From the NCBI GenBank assembly GCA_030998225.1, contig JAPYXD010000608.1, positions 6,974,501-7,038,500 of the forward strand: a stretch of DNA of 64,000 nucleotides. Reading direction: 5' to 3'. Below the pieces are notes generated by a model that saw nothing but the letters and a program-made list of their open reading frames with translations, made no database searches and was not told the DNA's origin. Each line of letters opens with the position of its first letter. The first letter of the stretch is position 1. The DNA is from Diplolepis rosae (lineage: Eukaryota; Arthropoda; Insecta; Hymenoptera; Diplolepididae). Below, piece by piece: positions 10,611-21,461 of this stretch. The translations under genes were made by a program, and so were the position numbers.

Positions 10611-10826
10611 GTGCTAAAAATGGGGAAAACAGTGACAAAAAATCCTAAAAGCATCCGGCCGTTTCTGAGAAACTCGACTCGACGGGAAACGTACGATCGC
10701 TCCGAACGCAGAGTGAGTTACGCGGCAATACAGGCCCGAATAGAACAGAGGGAGAAGAATGTGGGCAACCAAGAACATCATCGTAATGAGGAAGGAGAAC
10801 TCTACGGCCCTTGTGTAGCAGATTAA
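10611..10826 (+). other. Short open frame of unknown status
   Basis: 71 codons, basic and rich in Arg/Glu, no recognisable domain. It sits between two repeats and has no splice or start context that I can support. Probably chance, but it is less AT-rich than its surroundings and could be a fragment of an element ORF. Confidence 0.15.
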
Positions 10827-10901
10827 CTTGTAAGTTGCTACAATCAAGTTATACACCGTAATTTATCATTTAACGCGTTTTCCCGAAAGTAGTGTTTTTA
10901 T

Positions 10902-11228
10902 GTATTTGAGGAAAGTAGATGGCCTTTCCGGTTTTGTATAATTATTTAAGTCAGTGAAATATGATAAAATAAATAATATAGATGGTAGAATATTTTTAAG
11001 ACCGAAAAAAATTTGAAAGCGTGCATCTTGCATGTGTCAGGAGGTTATTTATATTGCATAATATTGCATATTCGGAGGTTCGATTCCTCCTGACACATGC
11101 AAGATGCACGCTTTCAAATTTTTTTCGGTCTTAAAAATATTCTACCATCTATATTATTTATTTTATCATATTTCACTGACTTAAATAATTATACAAAACC
11201 GGAAAGGCCATCTACTTTCCTCAAATAC
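10902..11228. repeat. Perfect 143-bp inverted repeat with a 41-nt loop
   Basis: 10902-11044 and 11086-11228 are exact reverse complements over all 143 positions by my reading; the loop is 11045-11085. The unit is bounded by the direct repeat AAGTAGTGTTTTTAT (10887-10901 and 11258-11272). The left copy abuts the arm, while 29 bp lie between the right arm and the right copy. No coding pattern. The RNA from either strand would fold into a long perfect hairpin. Confidence 0.9.
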
Positions 11229-11297
11229 TTATAATACCGGTAACATCGAAAATTATTAAGTAGTGTTTTTATAGCTACCGAGTAAGACAGCTGCTAC

Positions 11298-12719
11298 TTG
11301 TCTCCCAACAATCCTTTCAAAATCTTTGAGACCCAGATCCTCCTTCTCGAAGAAAGCCTCAGAGAGGTTAGTGGGCGGTCCCTTATTGCAGGCGACTTTA
11401 ATAGTCTGTCGCCCGAGTGGGGAGAAGCCCGTTTGGACAGGAGGGGGATTTTGATCAATGAGATGGTCGCTAGGAATAACCTGATTGTATTGAATCGGCA
11501 CAGGGATCTTACGTTCAGACGAGGAGCGGGGGCGTCGATTATCGACATCACGATTGCCGCGCTCCATCTTGCCTCAAGGATAGGCGACTGGTGCGTCCTC
11601 AGGGTAAGACCCTTTAGTGAACACCAGTGCATTGAGTTTAGCACCCAGGAACGGAGTCACCCAGTGAATACGGGAAGGGGCGGAAAGGTGAGGAGCCCCT
11701 CCTGGAACACAAAACGACTCAGCAAAGACAAGCTTCGCGAACATCTTGAAGAAACCAGGCTCATAAATGAGCTTGGTTGGGGAGGGTCTGATGGGTCGTT
11801 GGAGGACACTGTGCGGGCGGCGAGGCGGAAACAGGTCGCAGCATGTGACCACTCGATGCCTCGCCACGGGCAAGGGTGTACCGGGGACTCGATGTACTGG
11901 TGGAATGACCAGTTGTCTGTCCTGCGTCGAAAATGCCTTACAGGGCAGCAGAGATTTACCCGCTCAAAGGATGATCCTCTGTTGCGCGAGGCATGGAAAA
12001 GAGCAAAATCAGCTCTGAAGAAAGGCATAAAGAAAAGCCGACTTCAGTGCTGGAAAGACTTGATCGGGAAAGTCGAGAAGGACCCATGGGGTCTCGCCTT
12101 CAAAATAGTCAACTCTGGCCTGGATAATGCCGATCAAGTCAAGTACATTGTGCGCAGCTTGTTTCCACACGTAGAGCCATTCCAAAGGCAGGACCGAAGT
12201 TCCTGCGTGTTCCGGCGCGAAGAACTCTTCACCCTCGAAGAAATAAAGAGAGCGGGTGGGAGGATTAAAGCAAATACAGCGCCGGGGATCGACGCCATCC
12301 AGGCAGTGGTGGACATCAACACTGAAGCAAGAAGAGAAACTGGTAAGCGTAAGGGATTCTGCGCGTATATCAGCATTGACAGACGCAATGCGTTCAATAC
12401 CGCAAGGTGGAACATCTGCATCGAGGCGATGGTGCGGAAAAAGGTTCCAGACTACCTGTTGCGAATGATAGATAACTATCTGAGCGACAGGTGGGTGATA
12501 TACGAGGGCGAAAAGTGGTTTCTCAAAGAAGAGATGACATGTGGCGCCCCTCAAGGGTCACGGGTGGGTCCACTCGTTTGGAACGTCATGTATGACGATT
12601 TCCTGCGCATGGACCTACCTGCTGGAACGAGCATCATCAGCTTCGCGGTTGACGCACTTGTCGTGTGCGCCGCTGACGACGTCAAAATCCTAGAGTTGAG
12701 GATCAATGATAGTCTGTAG
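11298..12719 (+). pseudogene. LINE ORF2 part 1: endonuclease C-half and RT with a core deletion
   Basis: APE-type endonuclease motifs GDFNSLSPEWGEARLDRRG and a degenerate S-D-H box (SEHQCIEF). RT motifs: TAPGID, then directly AIQAVVDI, ISIDRRNAFNTARW, CGAPQGSRVGPLVWNVMYD and a catalytic box reading FAVDALVV, where the first Asp of F-A-D-D is Val. Between TAPGID and AIQAVVDI about 100 residues (RT blocks 1-3, ending in the usual FRKGRST-ID) are missing, apparently joined at a shared Ile-Asp. The frame ends at an in-frame TAG (12717-12719) and continues in the same frame beyond it. The product would be inactive. Confidence 0.85.
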
Positions 12720-13629
12720 TGGGAAAAGCGTTGGTTGGATAGCAGATGCCTGAAAATGGCCACTGAAAAGACCGAGACTTTGCTGGTCACGGACAGGAGA
12801 TCCTTCAAGTACCCGAAGATCGTTCTCGGGGAGCATGAAATCGAGTGCAAAAAGAGCATTAAGTACGTGGGTGTGCAGTTGGATCGAAGCCTTAGCTTCA
12901 GCGAACACCTGCACATCGCAACTGCCAGAGCCATCCAATTTGGAGCCGCTCTAACTCGGCTCATGCCCAACATTGGTGGCCTCAGGGAAGCCAAGAGAAG
13001 GCTGTTGGCGAGCGTGGTAAATTCGAAGCTGCTTTACGCAGCTCCGGTCTGGACAAGTGCCCTTAACAACCATGCTATCCTGAAGAAGCTGTTCTCGGCA
13101 CAGAGGTGTGGTGATCAGAATTGTTTCAGCATACCGAACTGTGTCGGCGAGCGCTATGCTGGTCCTGGCGAACATCCCACCAATAGATTTATTAGCGGAG
13201 GAAAGGAAGGATACCTTTCAGCTCCGTAAGGAGATCTCCGGGAGATGGACACACTGTCTGATCCCAGAGCTCGCTACCTGGCTGGATAGAAAGCACGGTC
13301 AAGTCGGCTTTTACCTGGCGCAAGCGCTTTTGGGCCATGGTTGCTTTAATGAGTACCTGAAGCGCTTCAAGCAAAGAGACGATGAGTCGTGTCGCTACTG
13401 CGGATACCTTGTGGGAAATGCAGAGCACACACTCTTTGTCTGTGTTACGTGGGGCGCGGAAAGAGAGGCTGTCGGTCGGGCAGTGGGCGCACAACTCATT
13501 CCTGACACGATGGTCTCTCTCATGCTCCAGTCTGAACAGATATGGATGCTTATCGAGTCATTCGTCACCCTGGTGATGAAGACGAGGGAGCCTGATGGGC
13601 GTGCAGAGCGCGGCAATAACGGTGGCTAG
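12720..13629 (+). pseudogene. LINE ORF2 part 2: thumb/C-terminal region with CCHC motif
   Basis: Continues the RT reading frame after the TAG (WEKRWLDSRCLKM, then GVQLDRSLSFSEHL, a typical post-RT segment). A shift near 13105 moves to the frame ending at 13629. That frame contains the R1-type terminal zinc motif CRYCGYLVGNAEHTLFVC (C-x2-C...H-x4-C). Compared with the copy at 50 kb, about 150 bp is missing near 13225-13255. The 3' UTR follows. Confidence 0.8.
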
Positions 13630-13915
13630 TATAAATCGCATCGGGTCCTGCACCCACTGTCCTGCGTCTTGGGCAGACTTGGCTGTCCGCGTCGACTCCG
13701 CGGATGGGAGTCCCGGTTGAACGGGTGAAGGAAGAATCGTACGTGACTTTAAGCTGGAACCAACTGCCCGCGAAGTTTAAAGCCAAAAGTCGGTTCCGCG
13801 GGTGGTGTATTGGTTCGAAAGAGGGGGTTTCTTGGTTTTAACAGGTATGCCTAGACCCGTCCTAGGAGAGTCCTGTACAATGTCTATAAAAGATTTCGCC
13901 ATTTTTCCTCCTCAC

Positions 13916-13916
<1 letters not shown>

Positions 13917-13946
<30 letters not shown>
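13917..13946 (+). other. Poly(A) tail of the LINE
   Basis: Thirty consecutive A residues directly after the CCTCCTCACC 3' UTR end, consistent with target-primed reverse transcription from a polyadenylated RNA. Confidence 0.9.
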
Positions 13947-13948
<2 letters not shown>

Positions 13949-15142
13949 GTATTGGTCCGATTTCAATAAATTTTTTTTTCATTATTGAGAAATCATACCG
14001 CTATGTTTTTCCGAGTGCGATTTGCAAAATTTTATTTTTTTCCATTTTTATAGCCTCGAATAGGTCAAAAAATGGTGTAAAAATAAAAAATTTTTACAAA
14101 TCGTTGCATAACTTTTACAAACTGCAAAACAAAAAAAATCTGTATCGGGAAAACAGAACCAACGCAACTATGATTATGAAGAATATCAATTTTTTGATTA
14201 CAGATTGCCCAATTGGCCACAACTTTGCTTAAGCGGGACACATGCAGTTCTAACATCAATGTTATCAATGACGTTTCAAGGTTACGAGAGTTATTTTTTC
14301 CGGTATCAAAAGTAAAATTGAAAAGTCAAACATGTATCTTCGAAATAAAAAAATAAAAAATTCAAAATATATTCAGTAGATCCTTCGCAATTTATTTCCC
14401 ATGAAACCGCTCAATTTTAGGCCTCGAGAGTAGAGGAACCCCTAATTTGTTAATAATAGCGCGCTATGAATGAGATTGTTACTCGGGATCTACTACTCAG
14501 ATCTACTTGAAATTTTGAACATAAACTTTCGAAAGTATGTTCATTGAAAATAAGTCATATACATTTTTTCGATTTTTTGGCTCATCACAACGTATATAAC
14601 CCCTTAAAAGAGATTCACTAGAACTTTTTATTACTTTTTATAACTTGTTGAATACATGTTTCTGTATGCTTTAATGTATAAAATTTGGCAGTTTCCCCTT
14701 AAGAAATACATTTTCCGTTCGTAAATTATGAAAAAATGTTCAAATATCACGTATTTCTCGGTGGCCAGGGCTACCCTACACTATTTTTTAATAACAATAT
14801 TCATATACACACTGTTAGTAGAACTTGAATTCATTTTCTTCCGAGTATCGCAGAATTTCAAAAATGAGAACATACAAGTTTTTAGTTTGCCCGCATATTT
14901 TGCAGTTCTTATTTCTGCCACTAAATGGCTGTCTTCCTCACAAGAGAAGATAATTTATAATAGCATAATAACCAGGAGTATAATATCTATATCTTACTCC
15001 CAGATTTGATCCGAAATCCAATTCATCAAAGCAGGTTTGTACTTGCATGTATTCCATTCTTTATTATTTCATTCTTATACTCATTCATCTATGATTCTTA
15101 TAATCCCAATTCTGGAATTATTCTGACATCGGTCATTCTATA
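13947..15142. other. AT-rich DNA, nothing recognised
   Basis: No feature I can support. A 93-codon open frame at 14728-15009 is hydrophobic in its first half but has no family pattern or usable context. Confidence 0.5.
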
Positions 15143-15560
15143 ATGGACCGTATAATGCCAATATGTGGCAGCTCCCCTACGACGATTTTCGAGAGAGGTA
15201 CCCTCATTACTGCGCACAGACAGTATACATATAAGGAAGGACGGAGGACTGAAACGAGGCATGTTCGCCTGGAGCGGCAATCTCCGGGTCACATCGGAGC
15301 GTCGCTCTGGACAGACGGTAAAGGGATGCCTCTCTTGAGGGGTGCCGTTATACCTGGTGGAGGTGGACCAAGCGTCAAAGGATATGTGCCCTCATAGCCG
15401 ACTCTCGTTGGGAGCTGGCACCCAGCATTAGGTGCCCCTGACTGGGTGTTGCTCCAGGCGAAGCCAGGTACTACCCGACGTAACAGACGTACCGTGCCCG
15501 CGACGAGTACCAATGGATGGGTGCTCCCATGATTGTCGCAAAAAATCGTAAAAGCCCCAA
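15143..15560. other. GC-richer island of unknown origin
   Basis: Base composition is clearly different from the neighbours, with GGTGG, CCAGG and GTGCCC runs. An 84-codon frame lies on + and a 106-codon frame on -, neither recognisable. It could be a SINE body, a 5' UTR of a LINE or an old repeat. I saw no second copy in the window. Confidence 0.35.
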
Positions 15561-15902
15561 CCGAAATGGAACTTCCAAGTAAGAAGTTGTCAAATTGTGA
15601 AAATATCACAATTAACTTTACTAATTATATTAATGAATAAAAATCGATCAGAAAGAATTGCCAGAAAATCATGTGAGAAAATCAAAAAGTTGCACATTAA
15701 AATAAAGATTTTGTTGTTATTTTTATAATTCTGTCGTACATTATAATATAAAGGCGAATATGATAATGTGATAATAGTTTCTGTGAAATTAAAATTAAAA
15801 TTTTTGATAGAAATGCTGATTTTTCTTTTTCAGTACATGAATGATTATTCCAATATTTTTATGTTTTTGTTAATGTATTTTCTACATCGAAAAAAATATC
15901 TT
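15561..15902. other. AT-rich DNA, nothing recognised
   Basis: Low-complexity A/T-rich sequence between the GC-richer island and the hairpin repeat. Confidence 0.5.
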
Positions 15903-16165
15903 CCGAATTCCGTATGGACATCAGTATGCCAAAATAGCAAAGGCGATATACCAAATTCGTTCCGAAGTCATACGAAGAAAGCACAGCACTCTGTTCGTGA
16001 AAAAGCTGGGCACTCGTACACTCTCGGTATGGCTAACTTGGTTTGACAATGTATTGCAATACACTGAAGTTGCCGAATCTAATGTATTGCAATACATTGT
16101 CCAACCAACTTGGCAGTACAGAGAGAGTACGGGTGCCGTGCGTTTTTCGCAAACAGAGTAGTGTA
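15903..16165. mobile_element. Hairpin MITE, second copy of the repeat cut by the first LTR element
   Basis: The left half (15905-16034) matches 742-832. The centre is an inverted repeat, TTGGTTTGACAATGTATTGC against GCAATACATTGTCCAACCAA. The right half returns through GTACGGGTGCCGTGCG and TTTTTCGCAAACAGAGTA, the reverse complement of the left-half motif seen at 800-830. Its right edge abuts the truncated start of the G2 5' LTR. No open frame of interest. Confidence 0.65.
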
Positions 16166-17371
16166 CCCTTAAATTGTCAAGGATAGTCTTAGAGATGCTT
16201 CACAAAATCTTTTATTTTGTTCTCTTTTCTGGCCGTTTTTCTTTTTTTGTTCCATTACTACACCAGCTTGAAAGACGCCGCCAAGAAGATCGCAGTGTTA
16301 CCATCGCACGTCAGAGGGATTCACAGGCAAGTCACAAAGGGCATCACCCGGCAAGCATGGCATCTGAAACCAATCACGTGCTGCAGCCCTTAAATTCCAA
16401 CACCTTTACAACGATACTGTTATGAATAATATAAAAAGGATATGTGAAGTTGGCGCCACTTTATATCATATATTATATATTATATATGTGTGTTGCCTAA
16501 TTGTAACTGTTGTGATATGCAATACGAACTCTTCGTAGTTTAAACGTACCCCTTGACGTTTTAAGCCAATGGGGCAAGCTGACCTATAGACGTTTCAGTT
16601 TATTAGTTGCCTGGCGCCATCGTCCTCACAAGACGAGTCGCCCACGCAAACTTCAGCTTCATGCGCGTACGCCAGCCTTTCCAGCTGATGTGATAAAACT
16701 GCGCGACACCTGTGGCGCGCAGCTTTATTCTGTCGTTATCCGAGTGGCAAGTAGGCAAAAATTATTAAAAGATTTTCTTTAATGGACGCTACCAATTTTA
16801 ATCCGGAGGAAGTAAGGCGCGAGATTGTGTTTAGAAGCCAGGTAAGTCTTTAAGACTATATTCCGGGCCTTTATAAATTGGTTCAATTTGATACCTGTGT
16901 GGTTCTCAGGCTCGTCCAAAGCCTGTATATTATGCTTAGGCACTGTACGCCATTACTGGCAGCAAATTTCTTATTTTGAATTCATATCGAGTCAGGACTT
17001 TGCCCGTTTGTTAAATAAATTGTAGATTTAATTTGTGGTCAAACGCTGCTTAATTAATTTTATTATTCTATGCGAGATCTTCTATATTTTAGGTTAAGTT
17101 CCCTTCCCAACCTAAAATACCACCTGATCCGAACTCCTGTACCTATCCAGCCCTAGCCGGAACTAATGCTTTGCTTCGCTTCTTTTGTTTGCGTGCATGC
17201 GAAATTTAATATTCAGGGTCATCAAAGTTATAACTATGGCGACGGGAGACGCCAGGTGCTTATTTTAGAAGCCGTCTAAGTAACGCCGAGGGTAATCCCG
17301 AATCCTCGGGTCTGCCTTGATAAAAATCTTATTTTATTTTTTTCGTTTCAGTGGAAGTCGCCAGTTATAAA
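16166..17371 (+). repeat. G2 5' LTR (5' end missing)
   Basis: Matches the 3' LTR from 23735 onward (TGTCAAGGATAGTCTTAGAG in both) over almost 900 bp. The first 90 or so bases of the LTR are absent here, replaced by the hairpin MITE. The end is placed just before the TGGCGCCC primer-binding site, by analogy with G3, where CAATAAAG lies about 45 bp before the same point. Includes the leader exon described separately. Confidence 0.75.
16782..16841 (+). CDS. Leader exon inside the LTR: ATG, 20 codons, splice donor
   Basis: ATG (16782) opens 20 codons (starts MDATNFNPEEVRREI) that end exactly at a consensus donor, CAG|GTAAGT. The same structure occurs at 24236-24295 (3' LTR) and, diverged, at 29226-29285 in G3 (starts MDATDFDLDAVRHDI). 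Both length and reading frame are kept between G2 and G3, and several changes are silent (GCT/GCC, ACC/ACG, GTA/GTC). The bases after the donor (GTAAGTCTTTAAGACTATAT) are strongly conserved too. I infer a short coding exon spliced to a downstream gag exon. The acceptor is not resolved. Confidence 0.5.
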
Positions 17372-17389
17372 TGGCGCCCACCGGCTGGA
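17372..17389 (+). other. G2 primer-binding site
   Basis: TGGCGCCCACCGGCTGGA; the TGGCGCCC start is the common gypsy-group form, usually read as tRNA-Lys primed. The G3 counterpart reads TGTCGCCTAACGG, decayed. Confidence 0.65.
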
Positions 17390-18089
17390 AAGAGCTCGAA
17401 TCATCGGGATAAAAATTTCACAAAGGTCTTGTCCTTATTTTTTGAACAAGCTTCCTTTTGCTTATAGAGAATCCTAAAATTTTCATGAACTATAAATTGT
17501 TCACCTAAATAAAACTTCAATCAATAAAAACTAGATTTTTTATTTTGAGTTGTTTTAAAATTTTTATTAATTTTTTTCTCTTGGATTTCATTTTCAGTAA
17601 TTGTTGCGCTTGCTTACCCGCGCAGGATTTTGGATTATTTTATTTCCCAAATTAGAAAAATATTCATTTTATGTACTATATATTTTGTGTATATTCATGT
17701 GTATTGAGTTGTATTTTATATGTGCCGCATTTTATACTTGTATTTTTTTAAGCGCTAAAGCGTTATAAAAGCATAAAAGTGCTCTTCACTATAAAGCATC
17801 AACATTAGCTTAAAGTGCGGGTAGGCGGTGTTAGGTCGGAAAAATCGTGTACTGGAGTGAAGTGCTTGCTTGTGTTTTTCCGGGAGTGCGATTATACAGC
17901 TGTTCGGTTGACAGCTCGGTCAATTTTAATTAATTTTCAATTAAAACCACGCTCGTTACATATCCTAAATAGTCTCATTAAATAGCAAAACTATTTACGA
18001 GACTATTCCAGTTTGGACGATAAGGATCAACCTGAAAGACATAAAAATCGAGTGAAGCGATCGAGAGAATAATATTATATTACGTGCCC

Positions 18090-18255
18090 AGGCGCACAAT
18101 GAGGGTTATTGCGCGACGAGCGACAATGCTCGCAGGAGATCGAAGCCAAGGCGTAGTCGAGGCGTAGTCGAGGCGTAGCCGAGACGAATCCGAGGCGCGA
18201 TCAGTCCTGCGAGCATTGTCGCGAGTCTCGTAATTTCTCAAATTGTGTGCATTGC
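18090..18255. repeat. Stem-loop with tandem GGCGTAGTCGA units in the loop
   Basis: GCGACAATGCTCGCAGGA (18120-18137) is the exact reverse complement of 18205-18222. Weaker pairing extends outward (GCGCACAAT against ATTGTGTGC). The loop carries about three copies of an 11-base unit, GGCGTAGTCGA. This could be a small foldback element. Confidence 0.65.
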
Positions 18256-18827
18256 CACGCATTCTATTTTATGTGACTTCGGTGCGTATACGAGTTTTTA
18301 TGCGTACACTCGAATCTAATCTAGTATTGTGGTTGTTTGCGGCCCTAGACATTACACTTGATATTTCGCAACTAGTCCCGGCCATTTTGATTTTATCGAT
18401 CTCGTGTAGTAGTAGCGGATTTTAATAGATGCATGCGCAGTTCAAATATACAAGGCTTTGTCAGTAGGGTGCTAACGCTGTACGAAGAAGAAGAAGAATA
18501 AGAAGAAGATTGTGCTCTGCTGTATGGCTATAGGAGCATGCGCAGTTCAATTTTTCCATTAAATTCCTCTGTAGCGCAATACACAACATTGCGCTACTCT
18601 CAACTTCAGCGAAAAAACGAGTTTACGCGCCGGAGGCACATAAAAATAACATTGTGGGCAATTAAATGGCAGTGAAATGTCAAAATCTGGAAAGAAATGG
18701 AATCGAAAAAGGAACTTTTGAATGCATTTTAATTCCTAGGCATTAAAAGGCATTCAAAATTTTCATTCTCGATTCTATTTTTTTCAGATTTTTACATTTC
18801 AATGTCATTCAATGCCCACTTTCTTAA

Positions 18828-18868
18828 TATAATAATAATAATAATAATAATAATATATATATATATAT
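18828..18868. repeat. AAT/AT microsatellite
   Basis: About eight AAT units followed by a run of AT dinucleotides. Confidence 0.9.
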
Positions 18869-18892
18869 GCATACATACTATAATAATATAAT

Positions 18893-18982
18893 AGTTCTTG
18901 CTATTAAAACTTGGCGGCGCTGATGCTCATTTCCCCTTTTTTAAGTACCCTCCTAAAATACATGGTAGTGGACGCACTGTGA
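18893..18982 (+). repeat. R3 repeat, partial copy (3' end)
   Basis: Matches the end of the R3 copy at 33064-33724: TTCTTGCTAT-AAAACTTGGCGG, TTAAGTACCCTCCTAAAATA and GGACGCACTGTGA. Only the terminal 90 bp are present. Confidence 0.7.
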
Positions 18983-19360
18983 TCTTACCTCACTGGACGG
19001 CTCAACAAACTTCGTACGTTTTCGCTTGCGCTTGTGCCTCGCGAGAACCGACGCTACTATGGAGAGGTGATTCTCAGTTCTCGCCATCTTGGCTTCTTGC
19101 CTTGACTCGTCGATGCGCGCGTACACTTCGTAACTGCACTCGGATATCCTCGTACTATCGCGGTCCTTTTCTATTAACCGAACTGTCACTTGACACCACA
19201 GCGCGAAGAAATATAGGAATTATATAACGCTTCCGATGAATCTTTTAATTTCTTTACATCATTTGAACTTATTACTAGTTCATTCATTTAAATTATTAAT
19301 TATAATTAATTAATTAAACAATTTTATCCCGTTTGAATTAATTTTTTTATAAGCTCTAAA

Positions 19361-20958
19361 GTGGATTCGAACGCAACAGAATCGTGGGTTTACACACTGG
19401 GCGAAACAGAACTACGTAGACTCGTGAATGCATTTAAGATCAATGCAGCGGGGGTGGTACCAATTCTAAGAGATTGCGTAGTTCGATATATTAAAAAGAG
19501 AGCAGGCGGTAATAATATACCGTGAGAAGCAGATGATACACTAAACGAGTCACAACCACAAATACGCAATGATTAGACGGTATCTTGAAAACCGTCTGAC
19601 TTATCAAACATTTTAGGCGCAACTGCGTTTAACACCCACGCCCTGGCTACCTCGACCGCGACGAATACGTCCACAGTTACGACCTGCGCAGGGGCGTAAT
19701 ATGCAGCGTACTCACAGGCGTATACCCCAGCCTACTCAGGGCTCGTTTCATCGCATTTTGAAAATGCATCCAGGTTCGTACCTGTTATGCACCAGGCCCC
19801 GGGCACGGCCGCACAATAACGGTAATAACGCACAATAACAATAAACGGCAAAAGCGTATAATTTGACGCAAATTTCGCCAATTACAGCAGCTGACGAGCA
19901 AAATTTTAATTCCATGCCTACCAACCCCTTTAATCATAATTCGCGAGGTACTAACACTTGTGTTAAATTAAATAGCGATGTTAGTAAAATAGTGCGCCAG
20001 TGGAATTTGAAATTGAATGTCTCGTCAAAGGCAAGCACGGAAGATTTTCTAACGCGAGTAGATGAGTGCGGAATTTTCTCTCCGCTATCAGACATGGAAT
20101 TAATTAGCGCACTACCAATGCCGTTGACAGGTGTCGCCCTACAATGGTATTGGCTTAAGAAGTCGCAATGGACATCATGGTCCACATTTAGAACGGCTTT
20201 TAGGAGTTGATTTGGCGACAACAATTTCGACCGCCGCCTAAGAGATCAAATTAACTTGCCTGTTAGGTTTATATGACAAGTAAGACGGTCCGTACTCGGT
20301 CGAAGAGCAACTTGATAACGCTCATAGGGAGTTGAGACCAGAATTTAGGCGCGTAATAAAACGCTAAGATATAACCGATCTCGAAGAGCTCGCGCAAATA
20401 GGAAAAGATTGGAAACCTGATTCCGCAACCATGCGTGATTATAAACCTTCCCCTGCGAAGGAAACATGATTTTTGCCGGAATTCGCGTATAGGGGCGAAG
20501 AAACTCGCAATACGAGGACAAGTTCAGCAGCTATGGACGCGCATATCGAGAAGAAAAATACTCCAAGAGAAAAAACGCCTCCACCGCTTCGGACAGTGAG
20601 ATTCGACGCCATGCCACATACCCCACCTAGGCAAAAATGTCCTAAATTGGGTAGAAAAATTAGAGATAACTACGTGCAGAGATGTCCCTCTTCAAAACAA
20701 GCATAGGAAAGCGTGGCGAAAATAAATTTAGACGCGATTTCTCAAGCGCCGTCTACTTCGACGACGATTATATGCAAGAATTGCCTTTCTTACGGCATAC
20801 CTGTACCGCACGATCATAGTACAATGAAATGTACTAAAAAACAGCAAATATTTTGCTATAAATGCGATCGTGTGGATTATAGAACAGCAGATTGTCCTAC
20901 ACCTGAGTGTAAAGCTTCGAAAAAGCCTCCAGGAAACGTAAAATGGGCCCAGTGCTAA
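19361..20958 (+). pseudogene. gag: G2 gag (several stops and frameshifts)
   Basis: Begins with a region reading YTLGETELRRLVNAFK, resembling a short SAP-like helix pair followed by a basic RYIKKR. G3 has an ATG at the corresponding start, which is lost here. The capsid part at 19863-20210 (QWNLKLNVSS, DECGIFSPLSD, GVALQWYW) is the most readable; it breaks at 20208-20210. The nucleocapsid part (20713-20958) has one knuckle, CYKCDRVDYRTADC, whose His is replaced by Tyr. At least four interruptions lie between the pieces. The family assignment is by overall pattern; the order of pieces is that of a gypsy gag. Confidence 0.7.
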
Positions 20959-21129
20959 AGATCAGCGCTGGACCTAGCCTAATTTTGTCAGACCTAGCTA
21001 CCAGCGCATCTAACGAGTGCTGTGTAAATCTATCTTTCTCGCCCTTATCGTACTCTGACAGAGAGGGAGTGCGTTTGTCGTCAGGCGAATCATGCGTATA
21101 TCTCGATTCCGATAAGTTCTTGGAAAATG

Positions 21130-21427
21130 ATTGCGCAGCCTTAAAATTCTATGAACAAGGCACACGATTTTTCGTAAAATTAAAGATCGCCAACAGAAAA
21201 TTCGACGCGCTATTGGACTTGGGTTCCACTAAATCCATTATGGGTAAGGGGGGATAGAATTAGCCGCAGAATTTAACCAAGACATTAAACCATCTGAAGT
21301 TAAAGCTATTCTATTTCCGAATGGTAGCATAGAGTCAGTTTTAGGGCAAGTGGCGCTACCTAGCATCCTAGATGTCGTCCAAAAATGCGTAAGGCAAAAA
21401 GTGGTACCGAATTTTAAGTACCAATGT
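21130..21427 (+). pseudogene. pol: G2 protease remnant
   Basis: The active-site block is ALLDLGSTKSIMG, with D-L-G in place of D-S/T-G. A frameshift in the G run at about 21244-21250 separates it from the rest of the domain (ELAAEFNQDIK, FPNGSIESVLGQVALP). The reading breaks at 21427, where the SINE composite is inserted, and resumes at 22105. Confidence 0.65.
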
Positions 21428-21461
21428 TTGAAGAAATTTTCTGTGAAAAAAGGAACGCTTT

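Larger units (their letters stand above)
11278..13946 (+). mobile_element. R1-clade-like non-LTR retrotransposon, 5'-truncated, internally deleted
   Basis: Coding starts mid-endonuclease and ends with a 3' UTR and a 30-A tail (13917-13946), the signature of 5'-truncated LINE insertion. The endonuclease, RT and C-terminal CCHC motif match the R1 group of insect LINEs. A second, differently deleted copy lies at 49131-51102 and shares the 3' UTR end ATTTCGCCATTTTTCCTCCT. No target duplication could be paired with confidence. Confidence 0.85.
17390..19360 (+). other. G2 leader with about 1.1 kb of inserted DNA
   Basis: Shared with G3 from the primer site to about 18085 (blocks CCGGGAGTGCG, GGTCAATTTTAATTAATTTT, AGTCTCATTAAATAG) and again from about 19205. 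The DNA between is absent from G3. It holds a long hairpin (18090-18255), a GAA-rich tract (18484-18510), an AAT/AT microsatellite (18828-18868) and a partial R3 repeat (18893-18982). I read this as one or more nested insertions. Confidence 0.55.

Noticed and set aside
11050..11092. T-arm-like GGAGGTTCGATTCCTCC and a 7-bp 'acceptor' TGTGTCA/TGACACA in the loop region of the perfect hairpin, looking like a tRNA
   Set aside because: The pairing is mostly supplied by the inverted repeat itself; there is no D arm or anticodon arm and the total length is only about 65 nt.
14728..15009. 93-codon open frame with a hydrophobic start
   Set aside because: No family pattern, AT-driven composition and no gene context.
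15143..15609. Overlapping frames on both strands in the GC-richer island as possible genes
   Set aside because: Open frames on both strands are expected in GC-rich DNA with few stops; neither translation resembles a known domain.
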